NCBI GenBank assembly: GCA_037482015.1
Contig: JBBFKT010000001.1
Coordinates: 778,584-842,583 of the forward strand
Direction of reading: 5' to 3'
Origin: Thermodesulforhabdaceae bacterium
GTDB lineage: Bacteria > Desulfobacterota > Syntrophobacteria > Syntrophobacterales > Thermodesulforhabdaceae
Length of the DNA stretch: 64,000 nt
Under the pieces are notes generated by a model. That model did not search any database and was not told the origin of the DNA. It worked only from the letters and a program-made list of their open reading frames with translations. The position numbers and the translations under genes are program-made. Of the stretch, positions 34,333 to 44,084 are shown piece by piece; position 1 is the first letter of the stretch, and each line of letters opens with the position of its first letter.

Positions 34333-35028
34333 TTATTCAATTACATCCCGAACTGTCCGAGAGGAGGGAGAACAAGAATATTTAACGGCAGGTTTCACAG
34401 GATGAGGCTGATGTGAAAAGAGCACTGTAACTCCCTGTGCCTTGAGTGTTTCCACAACCTGTGAAAAGTTTTTCCCTTTGATGTGCAAAGAATAGAGATT
34501 ACCAGACGATGAATCAGATCCAGTATCACCCCAAAAGGTGCATACGCTTAGGATCGCCGCGCCAGATTCTTGGATAATTTCAATAACTCTGGCTAAATCA
34601 TAGTCGTCGTCTGATCTACAAACCACGTCAATACGGCCAGTGCTATCAAAGCCTCCCATCATCTCCATAAAGGCTTTTAATACGTCAATTACAGTAATGA
34701 CACCCACAATTCGGTCGCCTTCCAGAACAGGCAAGCCCCCGATCTTCTTCGTAATCATCACAAATGCTACATCTTCCAGGTGATCATCAGGCGACGCAAC
34801 ATAAGGCTCCCGAATCATTACATCCGCTACCGTGAGCTGCTCGATCATGGACGCTATCAGCACGCTTCTAACATCAGAGTCTGTAATCCATCCCACAAAG
34901 GTGCCGTCGCCTTCCTTAACCGGCAGATGTCTGATGCCGTAGTGCTTCATCATTTTGAGCGCATCCTGGATGGTTGCTTCCGGACGAATCCACACAACAT
35001 CTTTTGACATCCAGTCTTTAACGAGCAT
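34333..35028 (-). CDS. CBS-domain protein with C-terminal ACT-like domain
   Basis: 231 residues. Two CBS units: residues 1-60 (VKDWMSKDVVWIRPEATIQ, HLPVKEGDGTFVGWITDSD) and 65-125 (VADVMIREPYVASPDDHLED, GGLPVLEGDRIVGVITVID). A C-terminal domain of about 75 residues (RIDVVCRSDDDYDLARVIEI, KNFSQVVETLKAQGVTVLF) has the beta-alpha-beta layout of an ACT domain. Such proteins sense adenylate nucleotides or similar ligands and regulate partners; cytosolic, partner unknown. Related proteins are often encoded near acetoin-utilisation or acyl-CoA ligase genes, and here it lies upstream of a ligase operon. Confidence 0.88.
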   Translation of the reverse strand: MLVKDWMSKDVVWIRPEATIQDALKMMKHYGIRHLPVKEGDGTFVGWITDSDVRSVLIASMIEQLTVADVMIREPYVASPDDHLEDVAFVMITKKIGGLPVLEGDRIVGVITVIDVLKAFMEMMGGFDSTGRIDVVCRSDDDYDLARVIEIIQESGAAILSVCTFWGDTGSDSSSGNLYSLHIKGKNFSQVVETLKAQGVTVLFSHQPHPVKPAVKYSCSPSSRTVRDVIE

Positions 35029-35226
35029 CTTTGTATCCTCTAAGGGTGGAATCTAAGACGACTTTTGCTCTAACCTTCACATCTTCACAAAGAACATCAA
35101 CCTGAAAGCTACAATCCGGCATGCAGGAAATTGCTAACTGAAGGTAACATCCTGAGAAAATCAACACAAGTCACATTTAGAGCATTTTCAGAAAATTATC
35201 AAGAGGAAAATTGCTGATTTCCTTTT

Positions 35227-35640
35227 CTACTTCTTTATCACGGCAAGAACCTTCTCCTGCACCTCTTTCATTGCACCTTCCTTGTAAGGTTTTCCTGCCC
35301 ATACCTTTAGCCCATCTCCTTCAAATCGCGGAATCACATGAATGTGGAAGTGATGGATCAACTGGCCAGCGGCTTCGAAATTGTTTTGAAGGATATTGAT
35401 GCCGTCACAGGATAGAGCCTCTTTTAAAGCTCTGGCTACAAGTTTAGTAACCGCTGCTGTCTTCTTTAAATCCTCATCATCTACATCCAGTATTGTCGGG
35501 TAATGTTTCTTAGGAATAACTAAGGCATGACCGGGATTGATAGGGTTGATGTCTAAAAAACTCAAAACGAAATCGTCTTCATAGAGTTTCGCTGATGGAA
35601 TTGTTCCCTTTACAATTTGGCAGAAGATGCAGGATTCCAT
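35227..35640 (-). CDS. HIT family nucleotide hydrolase / transferase
   Basis: 137 residues. CIFCQIVKGTIPSAKLYEDD at the N-terminus (Cys pair that may bind zinc), LDINPINPGHALVIPKKHY in the middle, and the histidine triad HFHIHVIPRF near residue 100. This is the Hint-branch layout of HIT hydrolases acting on AMP-linked phosphoramidates. A small cytosolic protein encoded divergently from the flavin reductase gene, with about 80 bases between them. Confidence 0.94.
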   Translation of the reverse strand: MESCIFCQIVKGTIPSAKLYEDDFVLSFLDINPINPGHALVIPKKHYPTILDVDDEDLKKTAAVTKLVARALKEALSCDGINILQNNFEAAGQLIHHFHIHVIPRFEGDGLKVWAGKPYKEGAMKEVQEKVLAVIKK

Positions 35641-35721
35641 TTACTCTATCCTCCCTTTTTGTGATAGTTCCTTAAATCTCAGGTTGGTGTCACTAACCAC
35701 TGTAAAAAAGGAGTATACGCT

Positions 35722-36303
35722 ATGATTCAACTTTTGGCAATCTATGGTTCGCCCAGACCCAGGGGAAATTCCGATACTATGATGGACTTTTTCATAAAAG
35801 GAGCTCTTGAAGCAGGAGCGGTCGTTGAACCTATTTACGTCAGAAAGCTTTCTTTTAAGGGATGTGTTGCCTGTGGGCACTGTGATGAAAAAGGCGTTTG
35901 CGCTCAGAAGGATCATATGGAATCAATATATCCGCTTCTCTCAGGAAGCGATATTGTAGCCGTAGCGAGCCCAAATTACTTTTACCACCTTCCAGGGCAG
36001 CTTAAATCCTTTATCGATAGAGCTCAGGCACTATTTATGGCTCAGAAACTCGGCGTTTTTACTCCTGGTATTAACAAAAGAAAAGGATTCTTTTTAGGAG
36101 TGGGAGCTACAAAAGGAAAAAAGCTCTTTGACTGCAGCATACTGACCATGCGATATTTTTTTGAAGCTATCGGGGTATCTTACGGAGGCGAACTTTGCTT
36201 CAGAGAAATTGATGAAAAAGGAGCAATTCTTTCCCACCCGGGCTATCTTGATGCCTGCTTCCGGGCGGGAAAAGAAATTGTGGAAGGACTTAAAGTAATT
36301 TGA
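35722..36303 (+). CDS. Flavodoxin-fold NAD(P)H:FMN oxidoreductase
   Basis: 193 residues. IQLLAIYGSPRPRGNSDTMMDFF is the FMN-phosphate loop (GSPRxxGNS), CVACGHCDEKGVCAQKDHME is the Cys-rich segment common in anaerobe members, and VAVASPNYFYHLPGQLKSFIDRA is the second FMN loop. Fits the iron-sulfur flavoprotein / NADPH-dependent FMN reductase family. The three to four cysteines at residues 49-62 could ligate an Fe-S cluster. SD AAGGAG. Its last 14 bases overlap the convergent MetE-like gene. Confidence 0.88.
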   Translation: MIQLLAIYGSPRPRGNSDTMMDFFIKGALEAGAVVEPIYVRKLSFKGCVACGHCDEKGVCAQKDHMESIYPLLSGSDIVAVASPNYFYHLPGQLKSFIDRAQALFMAQKLGVFTPGINKRKGFFLGVGATKGKKLFDCSILTMRYFFEAIGVSYGGELCFREIDEKGAILSHPGYLDACFRAGKEIVEGLKVI

Positions 36304-37324
36304 AGTGTTCCCTGAGGCGCCTGGAAAGTTCTTTTACAGTTGCGAAAGCTTTTTCGACCGTTATTGTTCCGTCTGGATTTACAAGACAGCAAGTGGCAGG
36401 AGAAATAAGACTTCTTGACACGAGAAATTCCAGGTCGATCTTTGGTGCCAGAGCCTTAGTTACGCGATGGAATAGAGCCAGGAAGCGCTGAGTAAGAGAT
36501 TCCAAGTTTTCTTGTTCGAATGGTTCAAAGTTCGTTGGCACAATACCCCACGAAAGAACTCCACCACGGTCGAGAAATCTAGCTATCGAAGATCCATAGG
36601 AAGAAAAAATTTCCCCGTTGGTGTAAACATCCAGAGACAGAATGTCCAGATCGAGTCCCAAAAGAAAATCCCAGTCTGGGTTTCCGCATAGGTGAACCCC
36701 TCTGGGTCGGTCAATAAGAGAAAAGAAATAATCCATGTCGGTTTTAGCTTTAATACCGTCGTAGCCGCTCATGGCGCTGAAGATAAACTGGAGTCCCGGT
36801 TCATCTACGAACATGAATGCGTTAGGATTTTTTTCTTTGAGACGTCTGAGCTGGACATTGATTCTTCGAGCCATAAATTCCAGGAGGAATCCCCTTACTT
36901 CGTCGTTAAACAGAATAGGGCGCCCGTTTTCGTCCTGCACGTTAAACCCGAAACTGATGGGTCCTTCGATTTGTCCTCTTATAGCTGGTCTGTCTGAAAG
37001 ATCCATAGCCAGGAATTTGTGATATACAACAGAGTAGGTCGGGCTTACGTCGAAAATTTCAGGGTCATCAAAGCGTTCCAACACGGCGGGTAGTTCGTCG
37101 ATGAATTTGGATGATGAGAATTTCAGAGTTCGATGTTCCAGATCGAGTAAAATTCCAGGGAAATGTTCCGAAGCTTGAACATACATGTCTTCGTAGTAAC
37201 TGAATAAAGGCAGTTGTGGCCAGAAGGGTATATCCAGTGAAAGTGCAAGTTCGAGAGCCCTGTCCGGGTCTCGATGGGGCATAACAGCCATCGCCGTGGT
37301 GAGAAGGTTTCCTGGTATAGGCAT
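36290..37324 (-). CDS. Cobalamin-independent methionine synthase-like protein (UROD/MetE-like barrel)
   Basis: About 344 residues; the ATG at 37324 is preferred (GAGGAA 7 bases upstream), with a TTG at 37330 as alternative. The fold is the single C-terminal-type barrel of MetE. GVHLCGNPDW carries the His-Cys zinc ligands, MFVDEPGLQF the conserved Asp-Glu, and SPATCCLV the distal Cys. The N-terminal half of full MetE is absent, as in the short methyltransferases of anaerobes that use a corrinoid protein or methyl-THMPT-type donor. Substrate undetermined. The gene ends inside the 3' end of the convergent flavin reductase gene. Confidence 0.8.
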   Translation of the reverse strand: MPIPGNLLTTAMAVMPHRDPDRALELALSLDIPFWPQLPLFSYYEDMYVQASEHFPGILLDLEHRTLKFSSSKFIDELPAVLERFDDPEIFDVSPTYSVVYHKFLAMDLSDRPAIRGQIEGPISFGFNVQDENGRPILFNDEVRGFLLEFMARRINVQLRRLKEKNPNAFMFVDEPGLQFIFSAMSGYDGIKAKTDMDYFFSLIDRPRGVHLCGNPDWDFLLGLDLDILSLDVYTNGEIFSSYGSSIARFLDRGGVLSWGIVPTNFEPFEQENLESLTQRFLALFHRVTKALAPKIDLEFLVSRSLISPATCCLVNPDGTITVEKAFATVKELSRRLREHFKLL

Positions 37325-37535
37325 AAGCAATTCCTCTGGTTAGGTTGATAGAAGATGTTGTTCCACTTTTTACCATACGGTTGGATTTCAAGAATGCCAT
37401 GGGAAGACCGGCATATGCAAGATGTTCTATTATGGTGTCAAAAATTTTGTAAGGTGTTCAGATAGATGACGTTTGTGGGTTTTGAGTTTTTGAAGGCCTT
37501 GTGAGATTAGGCGAGTTGTTATTGTTAAATGGAAT

Positions 37536-37551
37536 TGGCATGAATATTGAT
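37536..37551 (+). promoter_or_regulatory. Weak sigma-54-like promoter before the tandem GT2 gene
   Basis: TGGCATGAATATTGAT has the -24 GG element intact but GA instead of GC at -12, with correct spacing. It is about 60 bases upstream of the start codon. It is listed because a much better match precedes the fusion gene in the same cluster. Confidence 0.25.
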
Positions 37552-37609
37552 CGAATGATTTGAAAGGGTTAGTTTTATTAGGGACGAAAATTAAAAGAGG
37601 TGTCATAGG

Positions 37610-39541
37610 ATGGGTTCTGAGAGTTCAAAGAAAAGGGCACGTTGTTCTATAATCATTCCAGTGTTTAATAAGGTTGATTTAACAAAACAGTGTGTAGATG
37701 CATTACTAAAGCACATTTCAGAATCTTTTCTGGAGTTGATAATTGTTGACGATCATTCCAGTGATGGCACAGCAAACTATTTGAAATACCTTTCTAAGCG
37801 TTATCCGTTTATAAAAACTCTTAGAAATGAAAGAAATCGTGGTTTTAGCTACACCTGCAATCGAGGAGCAAGTATAGCAAAAGGAGACTATTTAGTTTTT
37901 CTAAATAATGACACTATACCGCTTCCAGGATGGCTTGAAGCGTTGGTTGAAGTAGCTGAAAAGGACGAAAAAATTGCAGTAGTGGGGGCTAAACTGCTTT
38001 ACCCCAATGGAACAATTCAGCATGCAGGGGTTACGTTTCAAAATCTAGTCTTTCCGGTGACACCGATGCATATTTACCATGGAAGCCATTGTAACTTTCC
38101 ATATGCAAACGTTGAACGAGATTACGACGCTGTAACTGGAGCTTGTATACTTGTTAGAAAAAAGGTTTTTGAAGAAATAGGGAGATTTGATGAAAGTTTT
38201 GTAACTGGTTATGAAGATATGGATTTTTGCTTGAAAGTTAGAGAAGCTGGCTACCGTGTGGTTTATACTCCGAAGAGTGTTCTTTATCATTTTGTAAGTT
38301 CTTCTCCGGGGCGTTTTGATCACGAGATTTCTAATGTTCGTATTTTTAACAGTCGATGGATAGGAAAGGTCAATTACGCTATTAAAAGAGAACCCAGAGT
38401 TTCTATTATTATTGTAAATTACAACGGTTGGAATGATACTTTAGAGGCTCTTTCTTCTTTGTTTATAAAAGAGCGATATGAGCGTTTTAACGTCATAATT
38501 GTTGATAATGCTTCAAAAATGGATCGTTCTGAAGAAATAAAGCTATTGTGTAATAAGTTCAGATCTTCCTTCTTTCTAGCCGATGAAGATGTTTCTACGA
38601 GAATAGACTTCAACAGGGAAGTCTTTGTTAAGAAGCTTGATACTAATAAAGGCTTTGGCGGTGGCTGTAACGAAGGAATAAAGATGGCACTTTCTTGGGG
38701 TGCGGATTATGTATGGCTTCTCAATAATGATACATTAATAGGAGACCTTGCTTTATATTATCTTATTTCTGCCGCTGAACAATCACTTAGTGTTGCGATA
38801 GTTGGGTCTAAATTGCATTGTTATCCTGAAATAGAAAAAGTTCAGTTTGATGGTATATCTGTGTCTTATCGTGGCATAAAATCGGATAGCAAAAACCGGG
38901 AGCAATTAATGAATGTCGATGCAGTTTGTGGTGCCAGCATGTTAATAAGAGCGGATTTTCTAAGGGTTCATGGTCTTCTTAGAGAAGATTATTTTTTATA
39001 TTTTGAGGATAACGAGATTTGCCGTCGAGCGCTTTTAAAAGGTCTTTATGTTATGTATAATCCTTTGTCTGTTGTTTATCATAAAGGTGGTGGTTCAATC
39101 GGAGAATTTATGGAATCTCCTAACAGCATTTATTATGGAATTAGAAATGCTCTGTTTTTCCACGAGGAGTTTATGAATAACAAAATATCAGAAGTTTTGA
39201 ATCTGCTAGAAAGTTCTATGTTTCCAAAGCTTTTATCAGAAGGTAATAAGGATGGATTTTATGCTGCCACGCAGGCTATATATGACTTTCTAATGGATAA
39301 AAGAGGTGCTAGATGTGAAGAAACTGGTGTAAACGATAAAATCCAGGAATTTTCTGAGACTGGCTTTTCGGATTACAACAGACTGTGCGATTATTTGTTA
39401 AGACTTAGAGATTCTATTCTGAACAGTCCGGGACATGCTTTTATTATTAGGGTTTATTTTGACACGTTAAAAACGCTTGTTTTTATGAGGCAAAGTAGAA
39501 AACTGGAAGTGACTTTATTATCACGGACAAGATATGTTTAG
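37610..39541 (+). CDS. Tandem GT2 glycosyltransferase (two catalytic domains)
   Basis: 643 residues with two GT-A domains. Domain 1 (residues 8-250): CSIIIPVFNKVDLTKQCVDA, IIVDDHSSDGT, FLNNDTIP as the metal-binding motif and TGYEDMDFCLKVREAGY. Domain 2 (residues 262-530): VSIIIVNYNGWNDTLEAL, NKGFGGGCNEGIKMAL, LLNNDTLIGD and LYFEDNEICRRALLKGL. Both keep the ND/DxD and ED motifs, so both may be active, adding two sugars in turn. The C-terminal 110 residues are helical without known motifs. First gene of the glycosylation block; it differs from the next two genes in architecture. Confidence 0.9.
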   Translation: MGSESSKKRARCSIIIPVFNKVDLTKQCVDALLKHISESFLELIIVDDHSSDGTANYLKYLSKRYPFIKTLRNERNRGFSYTCNRGASIAKGDYLVFLNNDTIPLPGWLEALVEVAEKDEKIAVVGAKLLYPNGTIQHAGVTFQNLVFPVTPMHIYHGSHCNFPYANVERDYDAVTGACILVRKKVFEEIGRFDESFVTGYEDMDFCLKVREAGYRVVYTPKSVLYHFVSSSPGRFDHEISNVRIFNSRWIGKVNYAIKREPRVSIIIVNYNGWNDTLEALSSLFIKERYERFNVIIVDNASKMDRSEEIKLLCNKFRSSFFLADEDVSTRIDFNREVFVKKLDTNKGFGGGCNEGIKMALSWGADYVWLLNNDTLIGDLALYYLISAAEQSLSVAIVGSKLHCYPEIEKVQFDGISVSYRGIKSDSKNREQLMNVDAVCGASMLIRADFLRVHGLLREDYFLYFEDNEICRRALLKGLYVMYNPLSVVYHKGGGSIGEFMESPNSIYYGIRNALFFHEEFMNNKISEVLNLLESSMFPKLLSEGNKDGFYAATQAIYDFLMDKRGARCEETGVNDKIQEFSETGFSDYNRLCDYLLRLRDSILNSPGHAFIIRVYFDTLKTLVFMRQSRKLEVTLLSRTRYV

Positions 39542-39592
39542 ATTGGAAATTATATATTGCTGCTAACGAATTGCCTATGAGGTATGTTATTT

Positions 39593-41311
39593 ATGGCTGA
39601 CCTGTCGCAAAAAAATAAAGGCTCTGTTCGTGATTTGTTATACCAAGATAGTCTTTTTCAACACATTTGGTCTTATCTGACTAGTTTACCTCCTGATGTT
39701 AGAAATATTCTTTTAGCATCTTCAACAGGTAGAAAATATCTCTTAGAGGTATATAACAATCTAATGTCTTATGCCGCTTCAAATCGAAATATAATGAAAA
39801 TAGCCAACGACTTTTTATTAACAGCCTGGGAGACAGATCCTGTAGATCCAGAAATTGGGATTAAGATTTTACGTAGTGAGGATTCAGAATTTAACGTTTC
39901 TAATCACCTGAAACAACTTATAAAAGCAGTGATTTTATACTGGGATAAGCCGATTTTTGATGTGTCAGACTTTGAAACACTATTAGCTGATTATCCAGAT
40001 CTGGTTAAGTATATCTCTTCATTCTTCCCTCCCTTGTCTCTTGCCTGGTGGAAATATCTTAAAATTTATGCGCCATTTTATGGTGCATTCGATTGGTTTG
40101 AAAAATTAGTAAGATTCATCCCGTGGCAATATTCTCTCCATATTGTTCAAAAACGTATTCTTTTAGACATTGCGATAATTAAAGGAGATTACAGTTTAGC
40201 ACATCAAATTCTTTCCTCAGAAATACTTTTATCAAAAGCTACTAAACTGGCTTATCTTGGTAAGCTAGCTTTTCTTCAGGGTTATCAGGAAAAAACTATC
40301 AATATGTGGCTGAAGTCAATTGTGGTTAGACCCTGGAATATAAATCTTATTTTGCGAACATATGACGTCTTAAAAGGAATACGCGAAGAAAAAATTTATC
40401 CTGCAGGTAAGATTGTCATTTGTTTTTACTCATACAATAAATGTAATGAATTAAACAAGGCAATAGGCGCTCTTGTAGAAAGCGATATAAGGGATTCTAA
40501 AATCATTGTGCTAATTAATGGCAGCACTGATGGATCTTTTGAAATGGTTTGCGCATGGCAGGAAAGACTGGGAAAAGATAAAATGGAAGTCATATTCACT
40601 CCTGTAAATATTGGTGCTCCCGCGGCTCGAAACTGGCTTATGCACCATCCGATAGTTAAATCCTCTGACTGGATCGTTTATTTAGATGATGATGCTATTG
40701 TTCCAAAGGATTGGCTATACAGATTTGGCACGGCTATTTCTCTGTATCCTGATGCAGGAGTATATGGATGTAAGATAGTGGATGCTGTGTCGCCATATGT
40801 GATTCAGTGTGTGGATAATCATCTTCAAAAACCCCCAGAATTCAAACATTCGTCAGGAAGCGAATTCTACTGCCAGATTGTTGGGCATTACGGAGAACTT
40901 GACATGGGAGATTTTGACTACATTAGACCCTGTGCTCAAGTTTCAGGTTGTTGCCATATCTTCAATGTAAAGACTCTGTTTGAATGTGGTGATTTTGATT
41001 TGCGCTTTTCCCCTTCCCAGCATGATGATCTTGATCACAATTTTAGATCAATTCTTATGAAAAAACTTCCCGTTTATACAGGACATCTGGTCGTTAAACA
41101 CATGAACATTACCGGAAAAGAGCAAAATAAAGCCCAGCGTGGCAGCGAACGAGGTAATAGAGTAAAACTTTATTTTAAGCATATGGGTAAGCCTTTTAGA
41201 GATATGTTTCATCTGGAAATGAAAATCCTATGGGAGGATTTGATAAAAAAGATAAAATTCATTTCTGATTATTTAAGTCAACACAATCATTTAATAGAAA
41301 GAGGAAATTAA
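39593..41311 (+). CDS. GT2 glycosyltransferase with N-terminal TPR-like region (SPSQxDD family, copy 1)
   Basis: About 572 residues. The ATG at 39593 is preferred since GAGG ends 10 bases before it; the ATG at 39584 abuts the ribosome site. Residues 1-270 are helical with TPR-like repeats (AFLQGYQEKTINMWLKSI). Residues 280-500 are a GT-A domain: VICFYSYNKCNELNKAI, LINGSTDGSFEM, PVNIGAPAARNWL (near 340), YLDDDAIVP (DxD near 366), CCHIFN, and RFSPSQHDDLDH (near 472), then VKHMNITGKEQ. The next gene and the C-terminus of the 1043-residue protein are paralogues with the same motif order. It probably glycosylates a cell-surface component; acceptor unknown. Confidence 0.87.
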   Translation: MADLSQKNKGSVRDLLYQDSLFQHIWSYLTSLPPDVRNILLASSTGRKYLLEVYNNLMSYAASNRNIMKIANDFLLTAWETDPVDPEIGIKILRSEDSEFNVSNHLKQLIKAVILYWDKPIFDVSDFETLLADYPDLVKYISSFFPPLSLAWWKYLKIYAPFYGAFDWFEKLVRFIPWQYSLHIVQKRILLDIAIIKGDYSLAHQILSSEILLSKATKLAYLGKLAFLQGYQEKTINMWLKSIVVRPWNINLILRTYDVLKGIREEKIYPAGKIVICFYSYNKCNELNKAIGALVESDIRDSKIIVLINGSTDGSFEMVCAWQERLGKDKMEVIFTPVNIGAPAARNWLMHHPIVKSSDWIVYLDDDAIVPKDWLYRFGTAISLYPDAGVYGCKIVDAVSPYVIQCVDNHLQKPPEFKHSSGSEFYCQIVGHYGELDMGDFDYIRPCAQVSGCCHIFNVKTLFECGDFDLRFSPSQHDDLDHNFRSILMKKLPVYTGHLVVKHMNITGKEQNKAQRGSERGNRVKLYFKHMGKPFRDMFHLEMKILWEDLIKKIKFISDYLSQHNHLIERGN

Positions 41312-41312
41312 T

Positions 41313-42986
41313 ATGAAAGTTTCTGGTGAGCTACAGGTATCAGATTCAATGAATTGGTTGAAGCGACTGTATAGAAGACAGGGAATTTTAAACCGTGCTC
41401 TGGCTCTCAAGGTAATCCCGTTTCTTTTAGAATTGCTCCAGATGTGTAAAGACTCCAGGGAAGCGAAAGAGATATTATCATTAGCATTAAGCATAGCTAA
41501 GCAAACTTTGGCGTTCAATCCTTTTGATTATGAACTTTTTAAATTGATTTTAAGAATTGATTCCCTTTATTCCACTTCCTCTTTCCAAATCCCCTGGTTG
41601 GTCAAGCTACAGAGTTACTATAGATTTTTTGATAAGTCTTTACTAACATCAGATGAAAAATCTATTGACTGGGTTTATGACAACAAGTTTAAGTTGGAGG
41701 AGTTAAATCCTCTTTTAGTGTTAAAGAAAGTTATGATACTTTGGGAACACGGTGATTGGCAAACAATTTCGTCTGTGGAAAAAAAACTTTTCAGTGTTTC
41801 CTATCGATCTTTGCTGTCGCCCTATATTGCCTGGATATGTTTTCGTGCCGGCGATTATGAAGCCGCTGAGAGATGGTTATCCTATGAAAAAGCAGATTCC
41901 TTTCTGACCTTCAACTTAAAAGCTGAGCTCTCTCTGCAGCGAGGAGATTTAGAAAAAGCCATTGGCTACTGGATAAGATCCCTCGAAGAGGATCCATATC
42001 AACTGTGGATTCTTTACAGGTTGTATGAGTTAGACCAACCTGAACCCAGCCGAAATATTTTGAGCAATAAGAAGATCCATATTTTGCTGTACACCTATAA
42101 TAAACTCGATTCCCTTGTCAGCACTTTTAAATCTCTTATAAACTCCTGCATAAACGATGCACGCATTATCATACTAAATAATGGATCAACTTCCTTTTCT
42201 CCGAAACAATTGGAAGAAACTATTCGTAACGTCGCCAGTGGAAGAATTGTTTCGTTTGTCCATTTGCCGGTAAATATTGGAGTTCCAGCCGCCAGGAACT
42301 GGTTATGGCATCTTCCCGAGGTTCAGGAATCTGACTATGTAGCTTTTCTTGATGATCATGTTTTAGTTCCTGAAGACTGGTTGATAAATTTTGTACACGA
42401 TTTGGAATCTTTTCCTGATACAGTTGTGGTTGGTCCTATGGTTGTTAATCCAGATCCTTTGTTTACTCCACAGTGGGCTTATCTTTATTTATCTCAAGTC
42501 GATGGTGATAAAATTAAATTTACCCCTATCGTGCCTCTACCCTTTGACGTGGGTCAGTACTCGGTGAGAAGACCCTGTCTATGTATCATGGGATGTTGTC
42601 ATCTATTTCATAGAGAGCGCTGGAAACGGCTAAACCTTCCAGACTTTGATATACGTTTCTCACCATCTCAGGTAGATGATATAGAACATAGTATCCAGAC
42701 CTGGAAATGCGGTGGAGAAGTTCTTTTCGATGGTAGAGTTAAAGTAACTCATTTACAGGTTTCGGGACGTAAGTTTATAAAGTCAAAGGCTGATGAAGGT
42801 CAATTGGTTGGAAATCATATAAAAATGGAAGCAAAGTTCAGCGATCAAGATCTAGTGATGATTGACGATAGAGTAGCCAAAGCTGATGATAGATTTTGGA
42901 AAACTGTTTTAGACAGAGCGATTGAGTTTATTCCTAACAATGTTTTTAAAATGCTGCCGGGCCACTTTAACGGAGAGAAGATATAA
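41313..42986 (+). CDS. GT2 glycosyltransferase with TPR-like region (SPSQxDD family, copy 2)
   Basis: 557 residues, starting 1 base after the previous stop, with GAGGAAA upstream. The architecture mirrors copy 1: a helical TPR-like N-terminus (AELSLQRGDLEKAIGYWIRS) and a GT-A domain with ILLYTYNKLDSLVSTF, ILNNGSTSFSPK, PVNIGVPAARNWLW (near 321), FLDDHVLVP (near 347), GCCHLFHRERW and RFSPSQVDDIEH (near 450), VTHLQVSGRK. The metal motif reads DDH rather than DDD, which may alter activity or metal preference. Tandem duplication followed by divergence is the simplest origin. A hairpin with a U-run follows the stop. Confidence 0.87.
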   Translation: MKVSGELQVSDSMNWLKRLYRRQGILNRALALKVIPFLLELLQMCKDSREAKEILSLALSIAKQTLAFNPFDYELFKLILRIDSLYSTSSFQIPWLVKLQSYYRFFDKSLLTSDEKSIDWVYDNKFKLEELNPLLVLKKVMILWEHGDWQTISSVEKKLFSVSYRSLLSPYIAWICFRAGDYEAAERWLSYEKADSFLTFNLKAELSLQRGDLEKAIGYWIRSLEEDPYQLWILYRLYELDQPEPSRNILSNKKIHILLYTYNKLDSLVSTFKSLINSCINDARIIILNNGSTSFSPKQLEETIRNVASGRIVSFVHLPVNIGVPAARNWLWHLPEVQESDYVAFLDDHVLVPEDWLINFVHDLESFPDTVVVGPMVVNPDPLFTPQWAYLYLSQVDGDKIKFTPIVPLPFDVGQYSVRRPCLCIMGCCHLFHRERWKRLNLPDFDIRFSPSQVDDIEHSIQTWKCGGEVLFDGRVKVTHLQVSGRKFIKSKADEGQLVGNHIKMEAKFSDQDLVMIDDRVAKADDRFWKTVLDRAIEFIPNNVFKMLPGHFNGEKI

Positions 42987-42996
42987 AATAATCAAG

Positions 42997-43019
42997 CTAG
43001 TTTTTCAAAAACTAGTTTT
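42997..43019 (+). terminator. Possible terminator between GT2 copy 2 and the sulfotransferase
   Basis: CTAGTTTTTC followed by AAAAACTAG and TTTT: an AT-rich stem ending in a short U-run, 11 bases after the stop codon. Its low GC content makes it a weak or partial terminator. Confidence 0.45.
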
Positions 43020-43034
43020 GAAGGAGATAATGTA

Positions 43035-44084
43035 ATGTTCCAATCTGAGATTAATTGGAGTATTTGTAGAAGTGTCTATGCTTTTGGTTCACCTTGCGAT
43101 AAGATTTTTGGTCATATGGTACTATTACCTGATGGCAACATATTCGGGTATTCGCACGAAAACGAAAGAAAATGGGCACTTTATAAAGATAATCTGGTCA
43201 TGATAGGTGAAAATGGAAATGTAACGTCAACTTATAAGAGAGATGACCTTGGCAATTGGTTTGGTACAGTAAAAGATAAAAAATATCCATTGTTTTTAGT
43301 CAAAGTCTTGGATCTGGGACAGCCTGTTAAGAACCACCCTAAGCATTCCTTTTATATAAATACAATTCCTAAATCTGGAACATATTTCTTGGAAAAAATA
43401 TTTAGCGTTATTGGTTTCAAACCTACAAGGATCCATATAGCTAGACGCGACATAGTTGATGATTATAGATACTTAAGTGATGAAGAAATTCATATATCTC
43501 CGGAATCAGTTAGGTTAATTTTCCCAGTTGAACTAATATTTCCTCTGCTTAGAGGAGAGATTGTTGTAGGACATAGCGAGTACGAACATGTTATTAGAAC
43601 AGCTAGGATCTTTGATGTCTTGACCCTCAATATCGTAAGAAACTTGAGGGATGTTCTTATGTCTTTATATGTTTTTAAATTGCATAAGGTTAGATCTTCG
43701 GATTATGTTGATGATTTCTGGAAAAAGCTGCCTTTAAATAAGCAGTTCGAGTCCTTTCTTGTATATTATGCTCTCAAAGATATAGATCATATAAGAGAAG
43801 TTGCACAAAATATATTAAAGCTGAGAAAAGAAATTCCGATTGTAAAATATGAAGATGTAGTAAGTAAAAAGCTTAACGAAGAGTTTTGTGTGTATTTAGA
43901 AAGTTTTGGTCCAGGTCTTAGAAAAATGTTCATGGAAGCTATTGACAGAACTCTATACACAAAGACACCTACTTATCTAGGGAAAAGATTGAGATGGCAA
44001 GATTTTTGGAATCCACATATTGAAGATTTTTTCCGCTCTTCTGGACTTTATGATACCAACAAAAAATTAGGCTATGAGAGTTAG
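43035..44084 (+). CDS. Sulfotransferase-domain protein
   Basis: 349 residues. Residues 1-95 form a beta-rich N-terminal region with VLLPDGNIFGYSHENERKW, not seen in ordinary sulfotransferases. Residues 108-330 carry the PAPS-binding motifs: NTIPKSGTYFLEKIFS (5'-phosphosulfate loop, PKSGTxxL) and VRNLRDVLMSLYVFK (3'-phosphate motif, RxxRDxxxS). IPIVKYEDVV is the following conserved segment. This fits transfer of sulfate from PAPS to a carbohydrate or protein hydroxyl. GAAGGAGA precedes the ATG. In a glycosyltransferase cluster it is likely to sulfate the glycan made by its neighbours. Confidence 0.82.
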   Translation: MFQSEINWSICRSVYAFGSPCDKIFGHMVLLPDGNIFGYSHENERKWALYKDNLVMIGENGNVTSTYKRDDLGNWFGTVKDKKYPLFLVKVLDLGQPVKNHPKHSFYINTIPKSGTYFLEKIFSVIGFKPTRIHIARRDIVDDYRYLSDEEIHISPESVRLIFPVELIFPLLRGEIVVGHSEYEHVIRTARIFDVLTLNIVRNLRDVLMSLYVFKLHKVRSSDYVDDFWKKLPLNKQFESFLVYYALKDIDHIREVAQNILKLRKEIPIVKYEDVVSKKLNEEFCVYLESFGPGLRKMFMEAIDRTLYTKTPTYLGKRLRWQDFWNPHIEDFFRSSGLYDTNKKLGYES

